Positions 33,911 through 43,156 are shown, counted from the stretch's first letter. The stretch is 64,000 bases of DNA from an uncultured Bacteroides sp. (GCA_900544675.1 UQVZ01000005.1:57278-121277); one strand, 5' to 3'. Program-made: numbers and translations. The notes: a model not told the origin generated them from the sequence alone.

Positions 33911-35179
33911 ATGGATATAAATTTTATTTTAGCAAGCATTGGGGTATTCCTGGTGACTATTCTTGTGCTGGTGGTCATCCTGTTGGTGGCAAAGAACTTC
34001 CTGGTCACCTCGGGCAAGGTGAAACTGACCATCAATGGTGAAAAAGAAATGGAAGTGGAATCCGGTTCTACGTTGCTGAATACGCTGGCAGTAAACAATG
34101 TGTTCCTGTCGTCGGCTTGTGGTGGAAAAGGTTCATGTGGACAATGCAAGTGTCAGGTATTGGAAGGGGGAGGTGAGATTCTGCCTTCCGAAGTGGTTCA
34201 CTTCAGCCGCAAGCAGCAGAAAGACCATTGGCGTCTGGGCTGTCAGGTGAAAGTGAAAGGCGATATGTCTATCAAGGTGCCCGAATCGGTATTGGGCGTA
34301 AAAGAATATGAATGTACTGTTATTTCCAATAAGAATGTGGCTACCTTCATCAAGGAATTCAAAGTGCAGCTGCCTGCCGGCGCACACATGGATTTCATTC
34401 CCGGTTCGTATGCGCAGATTAAGATTCCGGCATTCACGATGGACTACGACAAGGACATCGATAAGGAATTGATTGGTGATGAATACCTGCCGGCATGGAA
34501 GAAGTTCAATATGTTCTCGCTGAAGTGTGTCAATACCGAGCCTACCATCCGTGCCTATTCGATGGCGAACTATCCTGCCGAAGGCGACGTGTTTATGCTG
34601 ACCGTGCGTATCGCCACACCTCCGTTCAAGCCCGACCGTAGCGGATTTATGGATGTCAATCCGGGTATCGCTTCTTCGTATATCTTTACGTTGAAGCCGG
34701 GCGATAAGGTATTGATGAGCGGTCCTTACGGCGATTTCCACCCGATTTTTGATTCCAAGAAAGAAATGATTTGGGTAGGAGGTGGTGCCGGTATGGCTCC
34801 GTTGCGTGCCCAGATTATGCACATGACCCGTACCTTAAACACGCGCGACCGCGAGATGCACTACTTCTACGGTGCCCGTGCGCTGAACGAAGTGTTCTAC
34901 CTGCAAGACTTTCTGCAGCTGGAAAAGGATTTCTCTAACTTCCATTTCCATTTGGCTCTCGACCGTCCCGACCCCGCAGCCGATGCCGCAGGTGTGAAAT
35001 ATACTCCGGGATTTGTGCATAAAGTGATGTATGAAACTTATTTGCAATATCACGAGGCTCCCGAAGACATCGAGTACTATATGTGTGGTCCGGGTCCGAT
35101 GTCGAAATCGGTTGTCAGCATGCTGGATAGCTTGGGCGTAGATCCAAGTTCAATCATGTATGACAACTTCGGAGGATAA
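33911..35179 (+). CDS. nqrF: Na+-NQR subunit F
   Basis: A 422-residue electron-input subunit. An N-terminal helix (about 4-26) anchors a [2Fe-2S] ferredoxin domain with SACGGKGSCGQCKCQV, followed by an FAD domain (RAYSMANYPAEGD) and an NADH domain (WVGGGAGMAPLRAQI and YYMCGPGPMSKSV). It takes electrons from NADH and starts the relay that drives Na+ export. It ends the operon and is followed by a strong terminator. Confidence 0.96.
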   Translation: MDINFILASIGVFLVTILVLVVILLVAKNFLVTSGKVKLTINGEKEMEVESGSTLLNTLAVNNVFLSSACGGKGSCGQCKCQVLEGGGEILPSEVVHFSRKQQKDHWRLGCQVKVKGDMSIKVPESVLGVKEYECTVISNKNVATFIKEFKVQLPAGAHMDFIPGSYAQIKIPAFTMDYDKDIDKELIGDEYLPAWKKFNMFSLKCVNTEPTIRAYSMANYPAEGDVFMLTVRIATPPFKPDRSGFMDVNPGIASSYIFTLKPGDKVLMSGPYGDFHPIFDSKKEMIWVGGGAGMAPLRAQIMHMTRTLNTRDREMHYFYGARALNEVFYLQDFLQLEKDFSNFHFHLALDRPDPAADAAGVKYTPGFVHKVMYETYLQYHEAPEDIEYYMCGPGPMSKSVVSMLDSLGVDPSSIMYDNFGG

Positions 35180-35200
35180 AAACGAACAATTTTATTCTAG

Positions 35201-35240
35201 AAAAGGAGAACCAGCTTCAACGGTTGGTTCTCCTTTTTCT
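35201..35240 (+). terminator. nqr operon terminator
   Basis: AAAAGGAGAACCA pairs with TGGTTCTCCTTTT across a 10-nt loop, then T-run. Confidence 0.88.
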
Positions 35241-35282
35241 ATAGATAAAACGAATGGTTTGCAGGCGTGAGGCTTATCTTCT

Positions 35283-36170
35283 TTATCGCAGCCAGATGAT
35301 ATCGCCTACCCGAAGTTCGGAGGTCTCGGGATCCATACCGTTCAGCTTGTACAGGTTTTTCAGCTTGATGCCGAACATCTGCGAAATGTCATACATCGAG
35401 TCTCCTTGTTTCGCTATGTAAGAGATATGGTCTTTGGTAGCTTTCTTGCGCTTTTCCTCCAGATACACGATTTCTCCCCCACGGAACTCGTAATCCTTGG
35501 GAAGTTCATTGTATTTGCGCACATTCTTCTTCTTCAAGTCAAATTCCTTGGCGATACTCTTAAAGGTATCCCCGGGACGGGCTATGACGTAAAGCAATTC
35601 GTTTGCCAGATAAGGCTGGTGCGGATTCGGGAACTTTTCCGCCCACTTCAGTCCTCCCTTACGGTCGTATTTATCGAGGTCATACGTTTCGATAATCTTA
35701 ATCAGGCGGTTGGCATAACTGGGGTCGGTAGCATAACCGGCTTTTTTCAATCCTTTTGCCCATCCCTTGTAATCGGTAATCTTCAGACGGAACAGAAAAG
35801 CATAGCGTGCTCCCGAACGCAAGAACTTGGAATGGTCGCGGTAAGAATCCTTCGGATGCTTGTAAGCACGGAAACATTCGTTGGGCGCATCATCGGTATA
35901 GCTGACCGAAGGTCCGTCCCATGAACCGCCGCACTTAATGCCGAAGTGATTGTTAGACTTCCGTGCCAGCTGACTTTTACCGGCTCCTGACTCCAGAAGC
36001 CCCTGTGCCAGTGTAATGCTTGCCGGGATGCGGTAATGTTTCATTTCGTCGACCGCAATACTCCGGTATTTCTTGATATAATCTTCGTATGCCTTGTTCC
36101 GTTGTGCCGAAACGGCACCTGTCCATAACAGCAAACTGAACAGAAGCAACCAATGAGTGATGTTTTTCAT
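35283..36170 (-). CDS. Secreted glucosaminidase with two LysM domains
   Basis: A 295-residue peptidoglycan hydrolase. The signal peptide MKNITHWLLLFSLLLWTGAVSAQ ends near residue 23, which fixes the start at 36170. The mannosyl-glycoprotein endo-beta-N-acetylglucosaminidase domain (about 35-175) has IPASITLAQGLLESGAGKS with the catalytic Glu and NNHFGIKC. Two LysM modules follow (YVIARPGDTFKSIAKEFDL and YIAKQGDSMYDISQMFGI). It probably trims septal or lateral peptidoglycan in the periplasm. It is read alone from a good promoter. Confidence 0.92.
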   Translation of the reverse strand: MKNITHWLLLFSLLLWTGAVSAQRNKAYEDYIKKYRSIAVDEMKHYRIPASITLAQGLLESGAGKSQLARKSNNHFGIKCGGSWDGPSVSYTDDAPNECFRAYKHPKDSYRDHSKFLRSGARYAFLFRLKITDYKGWAKGLKKAGYATDPSYANRLIKIIETYDLDKYDRKGGLKWAEKFPNPHQPYLANELLYVIARPGDTFKSIAKEFDLKKKNVRKYNELPKDYEFRGGEIVYLEEKRKKATKDHISYIAKQGDSMYDISQMFGIKLKNLYKLNGMDPETSELRVGDIIWLR

Positions 36171-36193
36171 TCTTTTTCTGTTTTTTATACCGA

Positions 36194-36225
36194 CAAAGAT
36201 AAAGCATCGTCGGAATAAATGCAAA
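36194..36225 (-). promoter_or_regulatory. Promoter of the glucosaminidase gene
   Basis: TTTG (36225-36222) and TATCTTTG (36201-36194) on the minus strand with 20 nt between. Confidence 0.65.
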
Positions 36226-36289
36226 ACAAGATAGGAAATCTCCGTTTTTTTCTGTTTATTTGTATAAAATAAGAGAAATACAAATTCCC

Positions 36290-36766
36290 ATGAGAAACTT
36301 CAGAATAGAAATACCCGTATGTGCCTGCCCGTATACCGAGCTGGACGAAGAAGACCGCCGGCTGATAGACGCGGCCAAGGAAGCGACCCGGCGGAGTTAT
36401 GCTCCTTATTCCCACTTTGCGGTCGGAGCTGCCGTTTTATTGGCAAACGGCACGATAGTAACTGGTTCGAACCAGGAGAACGCCGCCTACCCTTCGGGCA
36501 CATGTGCCGAACGTACCACCCTGTTTTATGCCAATTCGCAATATCCCGACCAGCCTGTAAAGACACTTGCCATTGCAGCCCGCAGCGCTTCAGGGTTTGT
36601 TCAGACTCCGATTCCGCCCTGTGGCGCCTGCCGGCAAGTCTTGCTGGAAACCGAACAACGCTATCATCGCCCGATGCGGATTCTGCTGTACAGCGAACAG
36701 GAAATCTATTGTCTGGAAGGAGTGAAAAGCCTGCTCCCTCTCTCGTTCGGTGCAGAGTTCTTATAA
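36290..36766 (+). CDS. cdd: Cytidine deaminase
   Basis: A 158-residue zinc enzyme of pyrimidine salvage. The zinc and catalytic site is SGTCAERTTLF (Cys-Ala-Glu) plus PPCGACRQVL (Cys-x-x-Cys), and APYSHFAVGAAV is the substrate loop. I use ATG 36290 (MRNFRIEIPV); a frame from 36260 adds ten unlikely residues. Length is that of the homotetrameric type with a slightly long N-terminus. Confidence 0.93.
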   Translation: MRNFRIEIPVCACPYTELDEEDRRLIDAAKEATRRSYAPYSHFAVGAAVLLANGTIVTGSNQENAAYPSGTCAERTTLFYANSQYPDQPVKTLAIAARSASGFVQTPIPPCGACRQVLLETEQRYHRPMRILLYSEQEIYCLEGVKSLLPLSFGAEFL

Positions 36767-36823
36767 AAGCATGAAACCGATTTTACCGAACACAGAGACA
36801 CAGAGCAGATAATCAGTCAAATG

Positions 36824-36870
36824 AAAATAGGACTATCTTCTTTGCGAAAGAGGATAATCCTATTTTTAAC
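36824..36870. terminator. Two-way terminator between cdd and the ABC-F gene
   Basis: AAAATAGGACTATC (36824-36837) pairs with GATAATCCTATTTT (36853-36866), one mismatch, with T-rich flanks. A partial copy of the ACACAGAGACAC module (36790) and the ATTCTTCATTC ladder (36884-36912) flank it. Confidence 0.8.
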
Positions 36871-36916
36871 GGCCTATATTAAATTCTTCATTCTTAATTC
36901 TTCATTCTTCATTTAT

Positions 36917-38536
36917 TCAATTGTCCCCGTACATTCTGGCACGCATTTCCTTGATGTGGTCGGACGCAATGTACTCGTCATACTCCATCATCTTGTCGAT
37001 GATGCCGTTCGGAGTCAGTTCGATGATACGGTTGGCAACGGTTTCGATAAACTCATGGTCGTGCGAAGCAAAGAGGATATTGCCTTTGTAAATCTTCAGG
37101 TTGTTGTTGAACGCCTGAATCGATTCCAAGTCGAGGTGATTGGTCGGCGTATCCAGAATCAGACAGTTCGCGTTGCGCAGCTGCATACGGGCTATCATGC
37201 AACGCATCTTCTCGCCTCCCGAAAGCACATTGACTTTCTTCAGCACTTCTTCGCCCGAGAACAGCATACGGCCCAGGAAACTCTTCATATAAACTTCGTT
37301 TCCTTCGCCATACTGGCTCAGCCAATCCACCAGATTCAGGTCGCTATTGAAAAAATCGGTGTTATCCAGTGGAAGATAAGCGGTAGTAATCGTTACTCCC
37401 CAGTTGTAATGTCCGGCTTGAGGCTTGCGGTTTCCGTTGATGATTTCGAACAAAGCCGTCATGGCACGCGGGTCGCGGCTCAGGAATACAATCTTGTCTC
37501 CCTTTTCTACGGTAAAGTTGACATCGTTAAACAATACGGTTCCGTCTTCCGTCTCAGCCCGCAGCCCGGATACTTCCAATATCTGGTTGCCCGGTTCGCG
37601 ATCCATCGTGAAAATGATGCCCGGATACTTGCGTGACGAGGGTTTGATTTCGTCTACATTCAGTTTTTCCAGCATCTTCTTGCGGCTGGTAGTCTGCTTC
37701 GATTTTGCCACATTGGCAGAAAAACGACGGATAAACTCCTCCAGTTCCTTGCGCTTTTCCTCAGCCTTTGCCTTTTGGTTCTGCTGCTGGCGCAAAGCCA
37801 ACTGACTGGACTCGTACCAGAAGCTGTAGTTTCCGGCAAAGAGATTTACTTTTCCGAAGTCGATGTCGACGGTATGCGTACAGACAGAATCAAGGAAGTG
37901 ACGGTCGTGGCTTACCACCAACACCGTATGCTCGAAATCGGCCAGGTAGTTTTCCAGCCAAGTCACCGTATCCATATCCAGGTCATTGGTAGGCTCGTCG
38001 AGAAGCAAGTTGTCGGGATTGCCGAACAATGCCTGAGCCAACATCACACGCACTTTTTCCTTACCACTCAGGTCACCCATCAGCGCGTAATGCTTGTCTT
38101 CCTTAATGCCCAGTCCGCTCAACAGGATGGCGGCATCGCTTTCGGCATTCCATCCTTCCAGCTCGGCGAACTTCTCTTCCAGTTCGGCAGCCTTCAGCCC
38201 GTCTTCATCGGTAAAGTCGGCTTTGGCATACAAAGCCTCGCGCTGCTTCATGATATCCCATAATACGGTATGTCCCATCAGCACCGTATCGAGCACCGTA
38301 TGCGCATCATACTTAAAGTGGTCCTGACTCAATACCGAAAGGCGTTCGCCCGGTCCCAGTGTCACACTTCCTTTGGTAGGGTCCAGTTCTCCCGAAATCA
38401 CTTTCAGGAAAGTGGACTTTCCGGCGCCGTTGGCACCGATGATACCATAGATGTTCCCATTGGTGAACTTGATGTTTACATCATTATACAATACTCTCTT
38501 CCCGAATTGAACGGCTACGTTTGAAACTGTTATCAT
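36917..38536 (-). CDS. ABC-F ATPase (YbiT-like)
   Basis: A 539-residue protein with two ATP-binding cassettes and no membrane segment, as in ABC-F translation factors. Cassette 1 has GANGAGKSTFL, LSGKEKVRVMLAQAL and LLLDEPTNDLDMDTV. The linker (about 245-300) is a charged coiled coil (QQQNQKAKAEEKRKELEEF). Cassette 2 has LSGGEKMRCMIARMQL but its Walker B reads LILDTPTNHLD, with Thr463 where the catalytic Glu is expected. Cassette 2 also has an unusual P-loop region (KGDKIVFLSRDPRAMTALF) lacking GxGKST. It probably acts on ribosomes through one active ATPase site. Confidence 0.9.
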   Translation of the reverse strand: MITVSNVAVQFGKRVLYNDVNIKFTNGNIYGIIGANGAGKSTFLKVISGELDPTKGSVTLGPGERLSVLSQDHFKYDAHTVLDTVLMGHTVLWDIMKQREALYAKADFTDEDGLKAAELEEKFAELEGWNAESDAAILLSGLGIKEDKHYALMGDLSGKEKVRVMLAQALFGNPDNLLLDEPTNDLDMDTVTWLENYLADFEHTVLVVSHDRHFLDSVCTHTVDIDFGKVNLFAGNYSFWYESSQLALRQQQNQKAKAEEKRKELEEFIRRFSANVAKSKQTTSRKKMLEKLNVDEIKPSSRKYPGIIFTMDREPGNQILEVSGLRAETEDGTVLFNDVNFTVEKGDKIVFLSRDPRAMTALFEIINGNRKPQAGHYNWGVTITTAYLPLDNTDFFNSDLNLVDWLSQYGEGNEVYMKSFLGRMLFSGEEVLKKVNVLSGGEKMRCMIARMQLRNANCLILDTPTNHLDLESIQAFNNNLKIYKGNILFASHDHEFIETVANRIIELTPNGIIDKMMEYDEYIASDHIKEMRARMYGDN

Positions 38537-38643
38537 CTTCTTATTATACCTGTTACTATACCTATTTTATTAAATCGGGCACAAAGATAGCAAAAAAAGA
38601 CGAATGAAGCGGCATAAACCCTGCCAGTATGGCAAAAAATCAC

Positions 38644-38651
38644 TACTTTTG
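38644..38651 (+). promoter_or_regulatory. grpE-dnaJ -7 box
   Basis: TACTTTTG matches TAnnTTTG, 88 nt before the grpE ATG. A minus-strand TATCTTTG (38589-38582) in the same gap could serve the ABC-F gene. Confidence 0.5.
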
Positions 38652-38739
38652 CACCTGTTTTCCTGACTTTCGGCATTCAGGCATAGATTTTGTAGAGACA
38701 CATCTTAAAAAAGAACAAAATAAAAAACGCAATATAACT

Positions 38740-39333
38740 ATGAGTACAAAGAATCCTAACGAAGAAGAATTGAAACAAGACCAATCAGCTAAAGCCACCG
38801 AAGAAAAAGCGGAAAAGGCGGCTGAAAAAGAACAAGATAAGAAAGAGGAGGCTCAGGAGTTGACGGAAGAACAAAAGTTGCAACAGGAATTGGATGCAGC
38901 CAAGCAGACCATCGAAGAGCAGAAAGACAAATACCTGCGCCTGTCTGCCGAGTTTGACAACTACCGTAAACGCACGATGAAAGAAAAAGCCGAACTTATC
39001 AAGAACGGCGGAGAAAAGACCATCAGTGCCGTGCTTCCTATTTTGGACGACATGGAACGTGCCTTGCAGAACGCCAAGAAATCGGAAGACATCGAGGCCG
39101 TATGCCAAGGCATCGAGCTGATTTCGCAGAAGTTTCAGAAAGTGCTGGCGCAAGAAGGCTTGCAAAAGATGGAACCCATAGGCGAAGCTTTCGATACCGA
39201 TTTCCACGAGGCTGTCGCATTGGTTCCTGCCCCGAGCGAAGAAGAGAAAGGAAAGGTGCTGGACTGCGTACAGACCGGCTATACCTTAAATGATAAAGTA
39301 ATCCGCCACGCTAAGGTTGTTGTTGCACAATAA
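38740..39333 (+). CDS. grpE: Nucleotide exchange factor GrpE
   Basis: A 197-residue cochaperone that releases ADP from DnaK. A highly charged N-terminal segment (about 1-60, rich in Glu/Lys) leads into the long dimer helix and the conserved RLSAEFDNYRKRT block. The C-terminal beta domain has GEAFDTDFHEAV and GYTLNDKVIRHAKVVV. I start at ATG 38740 (MSTKNPNEEE) because the frame upstream contains the -7 box. dnaJ follows 18 nt later. Confidence 0.95.
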   Translation: MSTKNPNEEELKQDQSAKATEEKAEKAAEKEQDKKEEAQELTEEQKLQQELDAAKQTIEEQKDKYLRLSAEFDNYRKRTMKEKAELIKNGGEKTISAVLPILDDMERALQNAKKSEDIEAVCQGIELISQKFQKVLAQEGLQKMEPIGEAFDTDFHEAVALVPAPSEEEKGKVLDCVQTGYTLNDKVIRHAKVVVAQ

Positions 39334-39351
39334 TTAAAATGAGATGTTGAT

Positions 39352-40524
39352 ATGGCAAAAAGAGACTACTACGAAGTATTGGGGGTTGAGAAGTCAGCCT
39401 CTGCAGACGAAATAAAGAAAGCATACCGTAAGAAAGCGATTCAATACCATCCCGACCGGAATCCCGGTGACAAGGAAGCTGAAGAGAAATTCAAGGAAGC
39501 GGCAGAAGCATACGAGGTGCTGAGCAACCCCGACAAACGTGCACGCTATGACCAGTTCGGCTTTGCAGGAGTAGACGGAGCTGCCGGAGGCGGAGGTTTT
39601 GGAGGCTTCGGTGGAGGCGGTATGTCAATGGACGATATCTTCTCGATGTTTGGCGATATCTTCGGCGGACGAGGTGGATTCGGCGGTTTCGGAGGCGGAA
39701 GCAGTCAGCCACGCCAACGCCGGTACAGAGGTTCTGACCTGCGCGTAAAGGTAAAGCTGACATTGAAAGAAATTTCTACCGGAGTGGAGAAAAAGTTCAA
39801 GCTGAAAAAATACGTTCCATGTAGTCATTGCCATGGCACCGGTGCCGAAGGTACGGGAGGTGTAGAGACATGTCCTACCTGTCACGGAACAGGAAGCGTA
39901 ACACGCACCCAGCAAAGCATCTTCGGCATGATGCAGACCCAAACCGTATGTCCGCAATGCGGCGGTGAAGGTAAAATCATCAAAAACAAATGTAAGGAAT
40001 GCGACGGCGAAGGCATCGTTTACGGTGAAGAAATCGTAACCGTGAAGATACCTGCCGGTGTGGCAGAAGGCATGCAGGTCACGATTAACGGTAAAGGCAA
40101 TGCCGGAAAACATAACGGCGTACCGGGCGACTTGCTGGTATTAGTGGAGGAAGAAAAGCATCCTGAACTGATACGTGACGAAAGCGACTTGATTTACAAC
40201 CTGCTGCTGAGTGTGCCCACCGCAGCCTTAGGGGGCACGGTAGAGATACCGACTATCGACGGAAAAGCGAAAATCAAGATTGAGCCGGGAACCCAACCGG
40301 GTAAGGTATTACGTCTGCGCGGCAAAGGACTTCCTACTATCAACAGCTACGGATACAATACCGGCACGGGTGACCTGCTGGTGAATGTAAGTGTATACAT
40401 CCCCGAAAAGCTGACCAAAGAAGAACGTCAGGCATTGGAGAAATGGCAGGAGTCGGAAAGCTTCAAACCCAATATGACGCTGAAAGAGAAAATCTTCAAG
40501 AAATTCAGAAGTTTATTTGAATAA
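39352..40524 (+). CDS. dnaJ: Chaperone DnaJ
   Basis: A 390-residue type I Hsp40. The J domain has YHPDRNPGD with the HPD tripeptide that stimulates DnaK. A long Gly/Phe region (about 73-120) is followed by four zinc repeats CSHCHGTG, CPTCHGTG, CPQCGGEG and CKECDGEG, then the two C-terminal peptide-binding domains. It partners GrpE directly upstream; dnaK is elsewhere. Confidence 0.97.
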   Translation: MAKRDYYEVLGVEKSASADEIKKAYRKKAIQYHPDRNPGDKEAEEKFKEAAEAYEVLSNPDKRARYDQFGFAGVDGAAGGGGFGGFGGGGMSMDDIFSMFGDIFGGRGGFGGFGGGSSQPRQRRYRGSDLRVKVKLTLKEISTGVEKKFKLKKYVPCSHCHGTGAEGTGGVETCPTCHGTGSVTRTQQSIFGMMQTQTVCPQCGGEGKIIKNKCKECDGEGIVYGEEIVTVKIPAGVAEGMQVTINGKGNAGKHNGVPGDLLVLVEEEKHPELIRDESDLIYNLLLSVPTAALGGTVEIPTIDGKAKIKIEPGTQPGKVLRLRGKGLPTINSYGYNTGTGDLLVNVSVYIPEKLTKEERQALEKWQESESFKPNMTLKEKIFKKFRSLFE

Positions 40525-40527
40525 GTC

Positions 40528-40625
40528 GACCAGTTGACCAGGTACCAGGTGATCAGGTTCAGATACCTGATTCTAAGTATGCTTTAACGATACTATTTTA
40601 AACCTGGTTCCTAGTCATCTAGTCC
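40528..40625. repeat. Palindromic intergenic repeat after dnaJ
   Basis: GACCAGTTGACCAGGTACCAGGT (40528-40550) is near-complementary to ACCTGGTTCCTAGTCATCTAGTCC (40602-40625). The GTTGAC/AGGTAtCAG words recall the block between thiC and thiG. Confidence 0.65.
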
Positions 40626-40644
40626 TTAGCTACTTAACAACAAA

Positions 40645-41886
40645 ATGAAACCAAAAGAAATTCCGGTGCTGCTCCTGACCGGTTATCTGGGCAGCGGAAA
40701 GACTACATTAGTAAACCGAATCCTCTCGAACAAACGGGGCATCAAGTTTGCCGTCATAGTCAATGACTTGGGCGAAGTCAACATTGATGCAGACCTGATA
40801 CAGAAGGGAGGCATTGTAAACCAAAAGGATGACAGTCTGGTATCTTTGCAGAACGGATGCATCTGTTGTACGCTGAAGACAGACTTGATAGAGCAGTTGT
40901 TCGAGCTGATGAAAAGCCAGCGTTTCGACTACATCGTGATTGAAGCCAGCGGCATCTGCGAACCCGAACCGATTGCCCAAACCATTTGTTCTATCCCTTC
41001 ATTGGGAGGAGCTTACACCAAATACGGCATCTGCCGGCTGGATTGCATCACAACAGTGGTAGACGCTTTACGGATGCAAGATGAATTTGCATGCGGCGAT
41101 GACCTTACACGCAAGAATATCGATGAGGAAGATATCGAGAACCTGATAATTCAGCAAATCGAATTCTGCAACATCATCCTGCTGAATAAAGCTGCGGAGG
41201 TAAAGCCGGAAGAACTGGGACGCATCAAACAGATTATCCGCACCATCCAGCCTGCAGCAGAAATTATTGAATGCAATTACGGGGATGTCGATTTAGACAA
41301 ACTGCTCAATACACATCTGTTCGATTTCGAACGGGTGGCTACTTCTGCCGGATGGATTCGGGGCATCGAAAAAGCTGCGACGGAAGAAGAAGAGCGTGAA
41401 GCCCACCTGCAACCTAACGGCGAGCATCATCATCACGAGGATGCAGATGGACACGAAGAAGCGGAAGGACATCATCACGAACACCATCACCATCATCACC
41501 ACGATGAAGGTGAGGCGGAAGAATACGGCATCAGCACTTTCGTTTATTATCGCCGCCCGGCATTCGACATCCATAAACTGGATCACTACATCGCCACCAA
41601 ATGGCCCAAGAACATCATCCGCGCGAAAGGGGTATGCTATTTCAGCCACAATCGCGACATGTCGTTCCTCTTCGAACAAGCGGGCAAGCAAAAGCAACTG
41701 AGAGAAGCAGGGCTTTGGTATGCCACGGCTCCCGAAGAAGACTTGGTCAAACTGATGGTACAAGAACCGGGACTGATGCGTGACTGGGACGAGAAATACG
41801 GAGACCGTATGATTAAAATCGTCTTCATCGGCCAGCATCTTGACAAGGAGCAAATCACCCGTGACTTGGACAAATGCCTGGAATAA
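40645..41886 (+). CDS. CobW/COG0523-family metallochaperone GTPase
   Basis: A 413-residue GTPase for metal delivery, most likely zinc. The Walker A motif is LLTGYLGSGKTTLVN at the N-terminus, the invariant metal motif GCICCTL (CxCC) is near residue 72, and the SGICEPEPIAQT and NKAAE (NKxD-like) blocks complete the G domain. A His/Glu-rich loop at about 258-290 (runs of His separated by acidic residues) is the typical metal-binding linker. The C-terminal CobW domain includes IRAKGVCYF. Its neighbours are DnaJ and EngB, with no Zur site that I can recognise. Confidence 0.9.
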   Translation: MKPKEIPVLLLTGYLGSGKTTLVNRILSNKRGIKFAVIVNDLGEVNIDADLIQKGGIVNQKDDSLVSLQNGCICCTLKTDLIEQLFELMKSQRFDYIVIEASGICEPEPIAQTICSIPSLGGAYTKYGICRLDCITTVVDALRMQDEFACGDDLTRKNIDEEDIENLIIQQIEFCNIILLNKAAEVKPEELGRIKQIIRTIQPAAEIIECNYGDVDLDKLLNTHLFDFERVATSAGWIRGIEKAATEEEEREAHLQPNGEHHHHEDADGHEEAEGHHHEHHHHHHHDEGEAEEYGISTFVYYRRPAFDIHKLDHYIATKWPKNIIRAKGVCYFSHNRDMSFLFEQAGKQKQLREAGLWYATAPEEDLVKLMVQEPGLMRDWDEKYGDRMIKIVFIGQHLDKEQITRDLDKCLE

Positions 41887-41948
41887 TCCCAATAAAGCCG
41901 GACTACTATTGAAATCAATCAAAAACCAATAAGAAAGATTATATATAA

Positions 41949-42545
41949 ATGGAAATAACAAGTGCCAAATTCGTAATAAGCAACTCGCGGGCAGACATGT
42001 GTCCGGAAGGAAACCTGCCGGAATATGCATTCATCGGGCGTTCGAACGTAGGCAAATCCAGCCTTATCAATATGCTGACCAATAACTCCAAGCTGGCTAT
42101 GACTTCGTCTACACCCGGCAAGACATTATTGATTAATCATTTCCTGATTAACAATGCTTGGTATCTGGTCGACCTGCCTGGATATGGTTATGCGCAACGA
42201 GGGAAAAAAGTGATGGAAAGCATCAAGAATCTTATTCAGCATTACGTATTGGAACGGATGCAGATGACGTGTCTTTTCGTCTTGATAGACAGCCGGCTGG
42301 AACCGCAGAAAATCGATTTGGCATTTATTGAATGGCTGGGCGAGAATGGCGTTCCGTTTGCACTTGTATTTACCAAAGCAGATAAGCAAAGTGCCAGAAA
42401 GACCCAAGAGAATGTAGACCGCTTTCTTGAAACCTTGAAAGAGCAATGGGAAGAGCTTCCTCCTTATTTTATTACTTCATCGGAAAAGAAGACAGGAAGA
42501 AAAGAACTGCTGGATTATATTGATTCAGTAAATCGTACCCTTTAG
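41949..42545 (+). CDS. engB: Ribosome-biogenesis GTPase EngB (YihA/YsxC)
   Basis: A 198-residue TrmE-Era-EngA-like GTPase needed for 50S assembly. G1 is GRSNVGKSSLIN, the G2 Thr lies in TSSTPGKT, G3 is DLPGYGYA, G4 is TKAD and G5 is TSSEKKTG. Length is normal. It is followed by a strong hairpin. Confidence 0.95.
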   Translation: MEITSAKFVISNSRADMCPEGNLPEYAFIGRSNVGKSSLINMLTNNSKLAMTSSTPGKTLLINHFLINNAWYLVDLPGYGYAQRGKKVMESIKNLIQHYVLERMQMTCLFVLIDSRLEPQKIDLAFIEWLGENGVPFALVFTKADKQSARKTQENVDRFLETLKEQWEELPPYFITSSEKKTGRKELLDYIDSVNRTL

Positions 42546-42587
42546 GAGTTTTAATAGTCCTGTTTATATGAATTAAGGCTTTTGATG

Positions 42588-42632
42588 TGGCATGTGTAAA
42601 AACTAATATTTGTTTTTACGCATGCCATTTTT
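42588..42632 (+). terminator. Terminator after engB
   Basis: TGGCATGTGTAAAAAC pairs with GTTTTTACGCATGCCA, one mismatch in 16, followed by TTTTT. Confidence 0.88.
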
Positions 42633-42672
42633 ATGGTTGTATCCTGTTTTTAATAAGATGGTGCTACGATGT

Positions 42673-43122
42673 TTATCGAATCGTGTTGTAAGAACGAACC
42701 AGTTTCTCATCTTTTTGTATGCCGCGGATAGCAAGCCAGTTTAATATAATGCTAATAACTGGCAGACAAATTGCTCCTGAAGGTGTAAAGCTACCATATG
42801 CCGATAGAACCGAATAAGCCAATACACCTGCTACTATATAATAACCCACTAATACAAGGTTGCTGATGACTGCCAAGCGGATTTGTACCATTCGTTTCTT
42901 ATACAAGAAAATGGCAATGAACGACAAGGCTGCAGCTATCAGCAGGAGTGCAAACAAGGGCCACGACACGTAATTAACCGTACCGTCAGCAGCCGTTACG
43001 GTCAGGTTGCTGAGGGCGGCTACATGGGTTTGGGTATAAAAATGACCTACAGGCATTGCCATTGCTACTGCCAGCAATAAGGCAACTACGAATAAATAGA
43101 TAGTTTGAATACGTTGTATCAT
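42673..43122 (-). CDS. DUF4293-family membrane protein
   Basis: A 149-residue protein with four hydrophobic helices (about 5-25, 50-68, 78-98 and 110-132). The start MIQRIQTIYLFVVALL is the characteristic opening of DUF4293 proteins, which fixes ATG 43122. Function is unknown. It ends the bamD-rpoZ-DUF4293 cluster, a gene order I recall as common in Bacteroidales. Confidence 0.82.
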   Translation of the reverse strand: MIQRIQTIYLFVVALLLAVAMAMPVGHFYTQTHVAALSNLTVTAADGTVNYVSWPLFALLLIAAALSFIAIFLYKKRMVQIRLAVISNLVLVGYYIVAGVLAYSVLSAYGSFTPSGAICLPVISIILNWLAIRGIQKDEKLVRSYNTIR

Positions 43123-43156
43123 AATAGAGAATCTTTTTCTATGGGTTAAAAACAAA

